DNA of 64,000 nt, from positions 62,001 through 126,000 of the forward strand of contig NZ_HG964462.1 of assembly GCF_000612725.1 (NCBI RefSeq), read 5' to 3'. Shown piece by piece: positions 39,719 to 48,269 of the stretch. How positions within the stretch are numbered: position 1 is the first letter of the stretch; each line of letters starts with the position of its first letter. The notes under the pieces are model-generated. The model saw nothing but the letters and a program-made list of their open reading frames with translations, was not told the DNA's origin and made no database searches. Source of the DNA: Mycolicibacterium austroafricanum. GTDB lineage: Bacteria; Actinomycetota; Actinomycetes; Mycobacteriales; Mycobacteriaceae. The position numbers were made by a program, and so were the translations under genes.

Positions 39719-40300
39719 TTAGGTCACGGCCCTGCTGAGCAGTAGCTCAGCACAGTGGTCGATGAACCGCTCCCGGGTGGCGCCCAACCGACCGTCCAGA
39801 TAGGCCGTGAACAACGCAGTGAGTGCCCCGATCAGCCCCGTGGCAACCATCGCCTGGGTGGTCGGATCGCTGATCTGGGTCAGGTTGCGCTGCAGCAGAT
39901 CGATGAAGTTGGGCATCCACCGCGCGCCTGAGCGCGCCAGCACCGGTTCGACCTCGGGGGCGAGGAGGAGTACCCGACCGCGGGCCGGGTCGTCGATCAT
40001 CAGCGCCACGAACCGTTCGACCGCATCGCGCATGCTGTCCGATTTCATCAGCGCCGACATCGCCGCGGTGCAGACGTTGTCGTAGACGGCTGCGACGTAT
40101 TCGTCGCGGTCGGTGAAGCTCTCGTAGAAGTACCGCTCGGTGAGGCCGGCCGCCTTGCACACGGCGCGCACGGTCAGGTGGGGCCCGCCCGGACTGCCCA
40201 GCAGGCTGATGCCGGCGGTGATCAGTTCGTCGCGACGCAGGGCCTGGCGGTCCTGCAGCGGAACGCCCGACCATCTACCGCGTCGTTGACCCGACGGCAC
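39719..40300 (-). CDS. TetR-family transcriptional regulator
   Basis: A 193-residue regulator with an N-terminal helix-turn-helix (LRRDELITAGISLLG, then HLTVRAVCKAAGLTERYFYESF) and a helical ligand-binding C-terminus (EVEPVLARSGARWMPNFIDL). GTG at 40300 is preferred because TAGGAGG lies just upstream; an in-frame TTG at 40327 would add nine residues. It diverges from the MpaB-type oxygenase gene, the most likely target. It is next to, but not in operon with, desA1. Confidence 0.85.
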   Translation of the reverse strand: MPSGQRRGRWSGVPLQDRQALRRDELITAGISLLGSPGGPHLTVRAVCKAAGLTERYFYESFTDRDEYVAAVYDNVCTAAMSALMKSDSMRDAVERFVALMIDDPARGRVLLLAPEVEPVLARSGARWMPNFIDLLQRNLTQISDPTTQAMVATGLIGALTALFTAYLDGRLGATRERFIDHCAELLLSRAVT

Positions 40301-40379
40301 GACCCTCCTAAGCTCACTCAGTGACAACGCATGTAGTCAAAATACCGTGCGGCGCGAATTCATCAGGGGAAGAGCACCA

Positions 40380-41399
40380 GTGACTCAAGATACGTCTGAG
40401 GCGGACCCACTCACCAGCGGGTCGGCGGCCGATTCCGTGCCGGTGGCGGCCGGTTGTCCGGTGACGTCGGGCGGATACGACTCCGTGCCGCAGCCGCTCG
40501 GACCGGACTCTCTGACCTGGAAGTACTTCGGCCAGTGGACCGGCCTGTTCCAGGGGCCGTGGGCCGGGTCGATGCAGAACATGCATCCGCAGCTGGGCGC
40601 GGCGGTGAAGGACCACTCCATCTTCTTCATGGAGCGGATGCCGCGGCTGCTGCGGTCGATCTATCCGATCGGCGGCGTGGTGTTCGACGGCGACCGGGCT
40701 CCCAAGACCGGCGCCCAGGTCCGCGACTACCACATCGGTCTCACCGGGGTCGACGACCAGGGCCGCCGGTACAGCGCGCTGAACCCCGACGTCTTCTACT
40801 GGGCCCACGCGACGTTCTTCAAGTCGACGCTGCTGGCCGCCGAGCGGTTCCACGGCGGGCTCACCGAGGACCAGCGGCGCCAGCTGTTCGACGAGCACGT
40901 CACCTGGTACCGGATGTACGGCATGAGCATGCGGCCCGTCCCCAAGACCTGGGAGGACTTCCAGGAGTACTGGGACCACATGTGCACCAACGTGTTGGAG
41001 AACAACTGGGCCACCCGTGAGGTGCTCGACCTGTCCACGATGCCCAAGCATCCGTCGCTGGAATGGGTCCCGGACTGGCTCTGGAAGCAGAACCTGAAGG
41101 TCATGCAGCGCTTCCTGCTCTTCATGACCGTCGGGCTCTACGACCCCCCGATCCGCGAGCTGATGGGCTTCACGTGGTCGCCGCGCCAGGAGTGGCTGCA
41201 CCGGCGGGTCGGCAACATGCTGCACCTGGCGACCAGGCTGCTGCCCGACCGGGTGACGATGCACCCCAGGAAGCGGTCGGCCATGGACCGGGCCTTCGGT
41301 CGGTTGCCTGCCGACGCGCCCTTGGTCGAGACTCCCGCCCGCAACCTTCCGCCCGTCGAGTACCGCGACAACCCGCACTACTACAGCCCGAAGGTCTGA
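40380..41399 (+). CDS. MpaB/Lcp-family (DUF2236) oxygenase-like protein
   Basis: A 339-residue protein of the MpaB/latex-clearing-protein family, whose characterised members bind heme b and cleave rubber or participate in oxidations. The core GAQVRDYHIGLTGVDD, LNPDVFYWAHATFFKS and FDEHVTWYRMYG shows the conserved His and Tyr that may bind heme or metal. GTG at 40380 follows GGGGAAGAG. It matches the Rv0826 position. Its own substrate is unknown. It is divergent from the TetR gene. Confidence 0.87.
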   Translation: MTQDTSEADPLTSGSAADSVPVAAGCPVTSGGYDSVPQPLGPDSLTWKYFGQWTGLFQGPWAGSMQNMHPQLGAAVKDHSIFFMERMPRLLRSIYPIGGVVFDGDRAPKTGAQVRDYHIGLTGVDDQGRRYSALNPDVFYWAHATFFKSTLLAAERFHGGLTEDQRRQLFDEHVTWYRMYGMSMRPVPKTWEDFQEYWDHMCTNVLENNWATREVLDLSTMPKHPSLEWVPDWLWKQNLKVMQRFLLFMTVGLYDPPIRELMGFTWSPRQEWLHRRVGNMLHLATRLLPDRVTMHPRKRSAMDRAFGRLPADAPLVETPARNLPPVEYRDNPHYYSPKV

Positions 41400-41465
41400 C
41401 AGCCGTCGCGGATGCGCGCCCGCGCGTCACGTTTGCGTTCGGCACAGACGGGCTAGCTTGGAAAC

Positions 41466-42362
41466 ATGCAGGCGCCGGAGCTCATTGGCGGTCGCTACGA
41501 ATTGCGGGGCGTTCTGGGTCGCGGCGGGATGGCCGAGGTGCGCGACGCCTGGGACAAACGGCTGGGGCGTCCGGTCGCGGTCAAGCTGCTCTACCCGTCG
41601 GTGAGCGCGCACCCCGACACCAGGCGCCGGTTCGCGATCGAGGCGCGCGCGGCCGCCGCGTTGAACCACCCGCATGTCGTCGCCGTCCACGACAGTGGTG
41701 TGCACGACGGCAGGCACTACATCGTGCTGGAACGCCTGCCCGGCCAGAGCCTGGCCGACGTGCTCGCTCATCACGGACCGCTGCCCGTCGACCACGTGCG
41801 CGCGATCATGCGTGACGTGCTCTCGGCGCTGCGTGCCGCGCACACCAGCGGCGTCCTGCACCGCGACATCAAGCCGGCCAACATTCTGTTCACCCATTTC
41901 GGGGGCGTGAAAATCGCGGACTTCGGTGTCGCCAAGAGCGCCGATACGCCGCAGACGCTGACCAATCGGGTGTTCGGGACGATGGCATACCTACCCGCCG
42001 ACCGCATCGCGGGGCGACCGGCGACGCCCAGCGACGATCTCTACGCGCTCGGAGTGGTCGCCTACGAGGCGCTGACGGCGCGTCGCGCCTATCCGCAGGA
42101 AAACCTCACGGCATTGGCCGATGCGATCGCGGCGGGTCATCTCGCGCCCGTTGCGACGCTGCGCCCCGATGTCGACCCGGCCCTCGCCACCACGATCGAG
42201 CGGTCGATGGCGCGCGATCCGCGCTGGCGGTTCGCCACCGCCGATCAGATGCTGGCGTGTCTGGACGGTCCGGCGCAACGGCCGCAACGCACCGGCGTGG
42301 TGCTCGCCGCCGCGGCGTTGTTGGCAGTTTTTGTGCTCGCCGCGCTGCTCGTGGTGGTCTAG
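41466..42362 (+). CDS. Ser/Thr protein kinase without extracellular sensor domain
   Basis: A 298-residue Hanks-type kinase. Lys40 (VAVKLL), HRDIKPAN (Asp134) and DFG (152-154) are intact, after GRGGMAEV in the Gly-loop. The canonical APE is replaced by PADR in GTMAYLPADR. A C-terminal helix (about 278-298, VLAAAALLAVFVLAALLVVV) anchors it, with no extracellular domain behind it. ATG at 41466 is 6 nt from TAGCTT (41454-41459), hence leaderless. Substrates unknown. Confidence 0.92.
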   Translation: MQAPELIGGRYELRGVLGRGGMAEVRDAWDKRLGRPVAVKLLYPSVSAHPDTRRRFAIEARAAAALNHPHVVAVHDSGVHDGRHYIVLERLPGQSLADVLAHHGPLPVDHVRAIMRDVLSALRAAHTSGVLHRDIKPANILFTHFGGVKIADFGVAKSADTPQTLTNRVFGTMAYLPADRIAGRPATPSDDLYALGVVAYEALTARRAYPQENLTALADAIAAGHLAPVATLRPDVDPALATTIERSMARDPRWRFATADQMLACLDGPAQRPQRTGVVLAAAALLAVFVLAALLVVV

Positions 42363-42496
42363 CCGGAATTGCCGCTTTGACCAGCAGATATATGTTCGCT
42401 AACCGGTTTATCCCGGTGCGGTAACGATCTGCGCGTCGAGTTCAGTTTTCATGATCAGTGCTGTATTTTGCGCGATCTTTCGTTATGTTGCTGGGC

Positions 42497-43183
42497 GTGG
42501 GTCGGCACTCCATCGCCAAGAAGCGGCGTAACCCCTCGGTGTACGTGGTCTCGGCGCTTGCCCCGGCAGCGGTGTTCCTCGCGGTCAAGGCCGACACGAG
42601 TGCGATCCGGGTCGCCGTCGAGGAAGAGCCCGTCGCCGCACCGGCGCCCGCACCCGTCGAGGAACAGTCCGTGCCGTGCTGCGTCGAGGTCGTGGCCGCG
42701 CCGGCGTCCGGACCCGGGCCCGCCCGGTTGACCGACGACGGTGTCGCCGACGTCGAGCCGGCGTCGCTGGTGTCCGCGTCCCGCTGGCGTGTGGTGAGCC
42801 GCACGCTGCCGGCAGGGGTGGCCCCGGAGAACGGTCTGCAGGTGCGCACCATCCTGACCGCCCGCAGCATCAGCGCGGTCTTCCCGGAGATCAACAACAT
42901 CGGCGGGGTGCGGCAGGACGCTCTGCGCTGGCATCCCAACGGTCTGGCGCTGGACGTGATGATCCCGAACCCGACCTCACAGGCCGGTATCGCGCTGGGC
43001 AACCAGATCGTCGCGTACGTGATGGCGAACGCCGAGCGCTTCGGCATCCAGGACGCGATCTGGCGGGGCGCGTACTACACGCCGGGAGGCGCGAAGGCCG
43101 GCGGCTACGGCCATTACGACCACGTGCACGTGACGACGACCGGCGGCGGATACCCCGACGGTGACGAGGTCTACTTCCGCTGA
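42497..43183 (+). CDS. Secreted VldE/ARB_07466-like envelope protein
   Basis: A 228-residue protein starting MGRHSIAKKRRNPS, with a membrane/signal segment (VYVVSALAPAAVFLAVK), a Pro/Ala-rich linker and a C-terminal ~110-residue domain. That domain has the D-Ala-D-Ala-peptidase-like pattern HPNGLALDVMIPN ... GHYDHVHVTT, with His and Asp residues that could bind Zn, as in the ARB_07466-type family. GTG 42497 is 7 nt from TATGTT (42484-42489): leaderless. It is probably a cell-wall hydrolase or binding protein. Confidence 0.82.
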   Translation: MGRHSIAKKRRNPSVYVVSALAPAAVFLAVKADTSAIRVAVEEEPVAAPAPAPVEEQSVPCCVEVVAAPASGPGPARLTDDGVADVEPASLVSASRWRVVSRTLPAGVAPENGLQVRTILTARSISAVFPEINNIGGVRQDALRWHPNGLALDVMIPNPTSQAGIALGNQIVAYVMANAERFGIQDAIWRGAYYTPGGAKAGGYGHYDHVHVTTTGGGYPDGDEVYFR

Positions 43184-43209
43184 CGCGGAGCGCCTGTCGA
43201 ACTGCGTTG

Positions 43210-43282
43210 TGCCCCCACTAGGACTCGAACCTAGGACCTGCGGATTAAAAGTCCGTAGCTCTACCAACTGAGCTATAGGGGC
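43210..43282 (-). tRNA. tRNA-Lys (TTT)
   Basis: A 73-nt minus-strand cloverleaf. The acceptor arms GCCCCTA and TGGGGGC pair, the anticodon loop is CTTTTAA (anticodon TTT), and the T-arm has GGTTCGAGTCC. Discriminator A. No CCA is encoded. Confidence 0.96.
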
Positions 43283-43412
43283 TTCGGGTGGTTTCTGACC
43301 CCCGAAAGGATACGACATGCTGCTCGTTTGAGGATTTGGGTGTCCGTACCCTAAGCTATCGAAGCTCCCAACGGCATGAACGTTGTGAACACCCCGGAGA
43401 GATTCGGAATAG

Positions 43413-43485
43413 GCCCCCATCGTCTAGTGGCCTAGGACGCCGCCCTTTCACGGCGGTAGCACGGGTTCGAATCCCGTTGGGGGTA
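43413..43485 (+). tRNA. tRNA-Glu (TTC)
   Basis: A 73-nt cloverleaf. Anticodon stem CCGCC/GGCGG encloses CTTTCAC (anticodon TTC), and the T-arm is CGGGTTCGAATCCCG. Acceptor GCCCCCA pairs with TGGGGGT with a G-U first pair; discriminator A. Confidence 0.96.
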
Positions 43486-43521
43486 CGCAACGCGGAGACG
43501 CGGAGCACAGCAGGAAAGCAA

Positions 43522-43595
43522 GGCCCTGTGGCGCAGTTGGTTAGCGCGCCGCCCTGTCACGGCGGAGGTCGCGGGTTCGAGTCCCGTCAGGGTCG
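43522..43595 (+). tRNA. tRNA-Asp (GTC)
   Basis: A 74-nt cloverleaf. Anticodon stem CCGCC/GGCGG encloses CTGTCAC (anticodon GTC). Acceptor GGCCCTG pairs with CAGGGTC; discriminator G. It lies 36 nt after tRNA-Glu, likely in one transcript. Confidence 0.96.
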
Positions 43596-43639
43596 CCATC
43601 ACGGCGATGGCACTCACAACAGAGTGGCCGGTGCCGTCC

Positions 43640-43713
43640 GGCCAGGTAGCTCAGTTGGTACGAGCGTCCGCCTGAAAAGCGGAAGGTCGCCGGTTCGATC
43701 CCGGCCCTGGCCA
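43640..43713 (+). tRNA. tRNA-Phe (GAA)
   Basis: A 74-nt cloverleaf. The anticodon loop CTGAAAA gives anticodon GAA. Acceptor GGCCAGG pairs with CCTGGCC; discriminator A. It is third in the Glu-Asp-Phe cluster. Confidence 0.96.
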
Positions 43714-43764
43714 CTTCACCCCCCGGCTTGGCCGAGGGGCTCCGCCCGTGGATGATGATTGGCG

Positions 43765-44322
43765 ATGATCCGCCTCTGTGCCCCGGCCGTCGCAATGGCA
43801 GCGCTGCTGCCGTTGTTCGCCCCGGCCGCTGCGGCACAGCCCCAAACCACCCTGGTCGACCTCGTGGACGCCGCCACCCGGCGGCTGCAGGTCGCCGAGC
43901 CCATCGCCGCCAACAAGTTCCACACCGGCGGGCTGATCGAGGACCCGGTGCGTGAACAACAGGTCCTCGATGCGGTGTCCGCCGAGGCCACAGCCCTGGA
44001 TCTGGACCCGGCCTACGTGACGACGGCGTTCCGGGACCAGATCGACGCCACCGTGGCGATCGAGTACAGCCGGCTGGCGCAATGGAAATTCGACCCCGCC
44101 ACGGCGCCGGTCGACGCACCCGATCTGGCGTCGTCGCGCGGGATCATCGACGCCCTCAACCGCGAGATGGTCACGCTGATGGCCGACGAGTGGGACAAGC
44201 TGCATGCGCCGACGTGCCGGGCCGAACTCGACCAGGCCAAGGCGACGGTCGCCGCGCAGCGTGGGCTCGACCCGCTCTACCGGCAGGCCGTCGACCACGC
44301 CACCCGCAACTACTGCCGCTGA
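43765..44322 (+). CDS. Secreted AroQ-gamma chorismate mutase
   Basis: A 185-residue exported protein with a Sec signal ending FAPAAAA, then an all-helical AroQ-gamma chorismate mutase. Pattern matches include LVDLVDAATRRLQVAEPIAANK, IEYSRLAQWKFDPATAP, NREMVTLMADEWDKLHAP and the Cys pair PTCRAELDQ ... NYCR that makes a disulfide. Residues Lys (NKFH), Asp and Glu in these helices are the expected active-site types. It converts chorismate to prephenate outside the cytoplasm. It sits right after the tRNA cluster. Confidence 0.9.
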   Translation: MIRLCAPAVAMAALLPLFAPAAAAQPQTTLVDLVDAATRRLQVAEPIAANKFHTGGLIEDPVREQQVLDAVSAEATALDLDPAYVTTAFRDQIDATVAIEYSRLAQWKFDPATAPVDAPDLASSRGIIDALNREMVTLMADEWDKLHAPTCRAELDQAKATVAAQRGLDPLYRQAVDHATRNYCR

Positions 44323-44344
44323 GCGTGCAAGCATCTCTGGTGAC

Positions 44345-44917
44345 ATGAACGATTTCCGGCAACGGCTGCTCGACGCGTTGGAGGCGTCGATCGCCGAGGA
44401 CGGCTACGCCAGGACCACGGTGGCCGACATCGTGCGCAGAGCCAAGACGTCCCGACGGACCTTCTATGAGCATTTCGACAGCAGGGAGGCATGTTTCGTC
44501 GCACTGCTGTCGGACGCCAATGCCGACCAGATCCGGCAGATCTACGCGGCGGTCGACCCGAGCGCACCGTGGCAGAAACAGGTCAGGCAGGCCATCGAGG
44601 CGTGGATCTCGTCGGGGGAGGCGCGCTCGGCGCTGATGCTGAGCTGGATCCGTGACGTGCCCGCCCTCGGCGCCGCCGCCCGCGGGCTGCAGCGCGAGGC
44701 GATGGAGCACTTCGTCGACATGGTCGGCGCACTCGGCGCCACCGACGAGTTCCGCGCTGCGGGTGTCGGCCCCTTCTCGCGGCGCCGGATCATCATGCTG
44801 CTCGGCGGCCTGCGTGAACTCACCGCCAGCACGGTGGAGGAGGGCGGCCGGATGAGCGACGTCACCGACGAAGCGGTCGAGGCGTCGATCGCCCTGCTGA
44901 GTCCGCCCGCGCGCTGA
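44345..44917 (+). CDS. TetR-family transcriptional regulator
   Basis: A 190-residue regulator with a typical TetR HTH (DALEASIAEDGYARTTVADIVRRAKTSRRTFYEHFDSREA) and a helical effector domain (AWISSGEARSALMLSWIRDV). ATG at 44345 follows the chorismate mutase gene by 22 nt. No dedicated target is apparent; the convergent MBL hydrolase gene ends just downstream. Confidence 0.85.
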   Translation: MNDFRQRLLDALEASIAEDGYARTTVADIVRRAKTSRRTFYEHFDSREACFVALLSDANADQIRQIYAAVDPSAPWQKQVRQAIEAWISSGEARSALMLSWIRDVPALGAAARGLQREAMEHFVDMVGALGATDEFRAAGVGPFSRRRIIMLLGGLRELTASTVEEGGRMSDVTDEAVEASIALLSPPAR

Positions 44918-44965
44918 CGATCGCGCTGCGAAAACCGCTGCGCAGGTTGACAATCGGCGGCGATC

Positions 44966-45760
44966 TCACGTCTGCGCGGTGGCCCTGGCCTGTTCGTAGA
45001 GTGTGACATCGTGGGAGCACAGGATCATCAGATCGGGGTCCTGGCGACGGTACAGCTCGGCGAGCCGGACGTGATTCTGTTTCACCTTCTGCTTGTCCGA
45101 GGCCACCAGCATCTCCAGCCGGGCCGTCCACTTCGGCACCGGCGGGGCGCCCGCGAGAGTGCCAGGGTGATAGAAGGAGTCACCGGCGTGCAGCAGCCAG
45201 CGGTGTCCGGCGTCGACGGCCACGCATGCGTGGCCGCGGGTGTGGCCCGGCAGTGAGATGAGGACGAAGCCCGGCCCGATTTCGGTGAGCTCCTTGGCCG
45301 CTGCGAAACCGCGCCACGCCTCGCCGTCGATGTCGTGCTCGACGATCCTCGGCCCGTGTGCCCACTGTGGGGGGCGGAAGCGAATCCGCTCCTGAATCGA
45401 GGGGGATCGCATGGCGCCGAACGCTTCTGTGGTCGTGACGTGAACAAGCGCATCGGGGAAGTCCGCCAGGCCGCCGATGTGGTCGGCATCGAAGTGCGTC
45501 ACCACAACGTGACGGACGTCCGAGCGCCGGAATCCGAGTTGTCTGATCTGGTTCAGTGCGGTCTCGCCGCGGTCGAAATTGGGCCGGATGAACCGGCTTC
45601 TGATGCGCCCGAAGCGGTTCGGGTCCTCGCAGTCATGGGTGCCGAAACCCGTGTCGACGAGCACCAGTCCGTCCGCGGATTCGACGAGCAGTACATGGCA
45701 GACCATCGTGCCGACCCCCGTCGGCCGTATCGTTCCACAGTTGAGGTGATGAACTTTCAC
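44966..45760 (-). CDS. MBL-fold metallo-hydrolase (lactonase-like)
   Basis: A 264-residue metallo-beta-lactamase-fold protein. Metal ligands are visible: THFDADHIGG (HxDxDH), LPGHTRGHA, LLHAGDSFYH, with a late CSHDVTL histidine. The N-terminus MKVHHLNCGTIRP is the N-acyl-homoserine lactonase-like pattern. A hydrolytic role on a lactone or ester is plausible, but the substrate is unknown. GTG at 45760. Confidence 0.88.
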   Translation of the reverse strand: MKVHHLNCGTIRPTGVGTMVCHVLLVESADGLVLVDTGFGTHDCEDPNRFGRIRSRFIRPNFDRGETALNQIRQLGFRRSDVRHVVVTHFDADHIGGLADFPDALVHVTTTEAFGAMRSPSIQERIRFRPPQWAHGPRIVEHDIDGEAWRGFAAAKELTEIGPGFVLISLPGHTRGHACVAVDAGHRWLLHAGDSFYHPGTLAGAPPVPKWTARLEMLVASDKQKVKQNHVRLAELYRRQDPDLMILCSHDVTLYEQARATAQT

Positions 45761-45862
45761 ATGAGCCCCCCGGCTACATCCTGCGTGAGGTCGGCTGCCC
45801 GATCAAGCGGCCGAGGGGTCCGGTGCCGCCACCCGGGGGGCATGCTGCGGTACCTTACGCAC

Positions 45863-46471
45863 ATGGTCCGACCTGCCCAGACGGCACGCAGTGAGCGCAC
45901 CCGCGAAGCGCTCCGGCAGGCCGCCGTGGTGCGCTTCCTGGCCCAGGGCGTCGAGGACACCTCTGCCGAGCAGATCGCCGCCGACGCCGGGGTGTCGCTG
46001 CGAACGTTCTACCGCCACTTCGCTTCCAAGCACGACCTGTTGTTCGCCGACTACGACGCGGGACTGCACTGGTTTCGGTCCGCTCTCGCCGCGCGCTCGC
46101 CGGAGGAGTCGATCTTCGAGTCGGTGCAGTCGGCGATCATGGCCTCGCCGTACGAGGACTGGGCGGTCACCAAGATCGCCGCGATGCGAGCCAAGGAACT
46201 CGACACCGGCCGCATCGTGCGGCACATCCGCCAGGTCGAGGCCGATTTCGCCGAAGCGGTCGAGCAGCACATGGCAGCGGCCGGCGCGGCGGCCCCCGGC
46301 ACCGACGAGCGGATGCGCACCACCGTGACAGCGCGGTGTATCGCGGCGGCGGTGTTCGGCGCCATGGAGGTGTGGATGCTCGGCGAGGACCGCTCGCTGC
46401 CCGAACTGGACCGGCTGTGCCGGCAGGCGCTGACGCTGTTGCGTTCCGGGATCGAGGACCCGGTCGGATGA
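45863..46471 (+). CDS. TetR-family repressor of the adjacent oxidoreductase (predicted)
   Basis: A 202-residue TetR regulator with HTH AVVRFLAQGVEDTSAEQIAADAG, then SLRTFYRHFASKHDLL. ATG at 45863 is 6 nt from TACCTT (45851-45856), so probably leaderless; an ATG at 45842 adds seven residues. A perfect 26-bp palindrome begins right after its stop and overlaps the -35 of the oxidoreductase gene downstream, suggesting that it represses that gene. Confidence 0.85.
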   Translation: MVRPAQTARSERTREALRQAAVVRFLAQGVEDTSAEQIAADAGVSLRTFYRHFASKHDLLFADYDAGLHWFRSALAARSPEESIFESVQSAIMASPYEDWAVTKIAAMRAKELDTGRIVRHIRQVEADFAEAVEQHMAAAGAAAPGTDERMRTTVTARCIAAAVFGAMEVWMLGEDRSLPELDRLCRQALTLLRSGIEDPVG

Positions 46472-46497
46472 ATGTTTTGTCAATATTGACAAAACAT
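46472..46497. promoter_or_regulatory. Perfect 26-bp palindrome, probable TetR operator
   Basis: The left arm ATGTTTTGTCAAT (46472-46484) is the exact reverse complement of ATTGACAAAACAT (46485-46497). The TTGACA at 46486-46491 inside it also works as the -35 of the oxidoreductase gene (CAGCCT -10 at 46510-46515, 6 nt from ATG 46522). AT-rich in a GC-rich genome. Confidence 0.8.
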
Positions 46498-46521
46498 CGC
46501 CCGTCGTGACAGCCTCGGCCG

Positions 46522-48084
46522 ATGGCGGACTTCGACGCGATAGTCGTGGGGGCTGGGCACAATGGACTGACGGCTGCGGCGCTGCTGCAACGGGCGGGGC
46601 TGCGCACTCTGTGCCTGGACGCCAAGCTTTATGCCGGTGGGATGGCCTCGACCGTAGAGCTCTTCGACGGCTTCAGGTTCGAGATCGCCGGTTCCGTACA
46701 GGTGCCCACCTCGGCGGTGGTCAGTGATGCCCTCGGGCTGGCGGAGCTGCCCACGGTCGACCTCGACGTGATGTCGGTGCAACTTCGCGGCATCGGCGAC
46801 GACCCCCTCGTCTACTACACCGATCCGATGAAGCTGCTGACCCATCTCAACGAGGTTCACGGGGCGGAAGCGGTCAACGGCATGGCCGGGCTGATGGCCT
46901 GGTGTCAGGCGCCGACCCGGGCGCTGGGTCGGTTCGACGCGGCGCAGCGGCCGAAGTCGCTCGACGAGATGTTCGCCTGTGCCACCAATGAATTCGAGCG
47001 GCAGGCCATCTCAGACATGTTGTTCGGGTCGGTCACCGACGTGCTCGACCGGTACCTGCCAGACCGCGAGAAGCACGGCGCGCTGCGCGGCATGCTGGCC
47101 TTCCTCGCGGTCAACACCACCTACCGCGGCCCGGCCACACCGGGCAGCGCCGCCGCCCTGGCCTTCGGGCTGGCGGTGCCCGACGAGAACGCCACTCTGA
47201 TCAAGAAGTTCCGCGGCGGCATGGGTGCGGTGACCGAGCACCTGCTGCAGATGTTCAGCGCGGCCGGCGGGGAACTCCGGCTGCGCAGCAAGGTCGACGA
47301 GATCATCGTCGAGGACGGCCGGGTGGCGGGCGTCCGACTGGAGGACGGGTCGACGCTGGCGGCCCCGATGGTGGTCTCGGCCGTCGCGCCCGACCTCACC
47401 GTGAACACGCTCGTCGACGGGGGCGCCGTCCCGCCGGACGTGCGGGAACGCTTCTCGCGCATAGATCACCGCGGCAGTTATCTGCAGATGCACTTCGCGC
47501 TGGACGGGGCGCCGACGTTCGCCGAACCGTACGAGATGCTCAACGATCCCGGGTATCAGTCGGCCATAGGCATTTTCACCACTCCCGAGGAACTGCAGCA
47601 GCAATGGGAGGATTCCCGCCGCGGTGTGGTACCCGCCGATCCGGCCATCGCGCTGCAGATCCCGTCGGCGAACGACCCCGGTCTGGCGCCGCCGGGCAAG
47701 CACGCGGTGTCGGCCTTTGCGCTGTGGTTCCCGCTGTCCGAGGAGCGCGCGAGTTACGGGGAGATGAAAGCCGAGATGGGGCAGCGTGTGATCGACAAGA
47801 TCACCCGGCTCGCCCCCGACTTCGAGAGCCTGATGCTGCGGCACACCACGTTCACGCCCAAGCACATGGGCACGATGTTCGGTGCGCCCGGCGGCGACTA
47901 CTGCCACGGCCTCATCCACCCGGAGCAGATGGGACCCAACCGTCCTGGACCGAAAGGCTATGCGGATCAACCGATTCCGGTCGACGGGCTCTATCTGGCC
48001 AGTGCCGGCTGCCACGGCGGGCCTGGTATCACATTCATCCCGGGATACAACGCCGCCCAGCAGGTGCTCGCCGACCGGACCTGA
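46522..48084 (+). CDS. CrtI/phytoene-desaturase-like FAD oxidoreductase
   Basis: A 520-residue NAD(P)/FAD oxidoreductase. The dinucleotide-binding GAGHNGLTAAALLQRAG is at the N-terminus, followed by KLYAGGMASTVELFDG, a mid-protein FRGGMGAVTEHLL (second FAD contact) and the C-terminal FAD motif VDGLYLASAGCHGGPG. It resembles the PYROXD2/CrtI-like family rather than a carotenoid gene cluster, because no crtB or crtE is near. Regulated by the palindrome and TetR upstream. Confidence 0.9.
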   Translation: MADFDAIVVGAGHNGLTAAALLQRAGLRTLCLDAKLYAGGMASTVELFDGFRFEIAGSVQVPTSAVVSDALGLAELPTVDLDVMSVQLRGIGDDPLVYYTDPMKLLTHLNEVHGAEAVNGMAGLMAWCQAPTRALGRFDAAQRPKSLDEMFACATNEFERQAISDMLFGSVTDVLDRYLPDREKHGALRGMLAFLAVNTTYRGPATPGSAAALAFGLAVPDENATLIKKFRGGMGAVTEHLLQMFSAAGGELRLRSKVDEIIVEDGRVAGVRLEDGSTLAAPMVVSAVAPDLTVNTLVDGGAVPPDVRERFSRIDHRGSYLQMHFALDGAPTFAEPYEMLNDPGYQSAIGIFTTPEELQQQWEDSRRGVVPADPAIALQIPSANDPGLAPPGKHAVSAFALWFPLSEERASYGEMKAEMGQRVIDKITRLAPDFESLMLRHTTFTPKHMGTMFGAPGGDYCHGLIHPEQMGPNRPGPKGYADQPIPVDGLYLASAGCHGGPGITFIPGYNAAQQVLADRT

Positions 48085-48086
48085 CG

Positions 48087-48236
48087 TCAGGTCGCGGGGC
48101 CGCTCTCGGTCGCACCGCCCTCGTCGGACCAATCGACCCGATCCTCGGTTCCCTTCGACGGATCGCTGACCACGTCGTCATCGGCGTGCTCGGAGCCCGC
48201 ATCGGTCTCGGTGGTCTTCGGCTTCTCTTTAGTCAC
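48087..48236 (-). CDS. Small acidic protein (49 aa)
   Basis: A 49-residue protein starting GTG at 48236 (MTKEKPKTTETDAGSEHADD) that is strongly acidic and low in hydrophobic residues. The codons have high GC at third positions, and it fits the gap between the oxidoreductase and UBP zinc-finger genes. It is likely disordered. Function unknown. Confidence 0.5.
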   Translation of the reverse strand: MTKEKPKTTETDAGSEHADDDVVSDPSKGTEDRVDWSDEGGATESGPAT

Positions 48237-48269
48237 GGCCCTGGGTTACCCCGGCCGGCGGCGATTCAT

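Noticed and set aside
43288..43755. Open frames across the tRNA cluster
   Set aside because: They are composed of tRNA sequence and have no domain or start signals.
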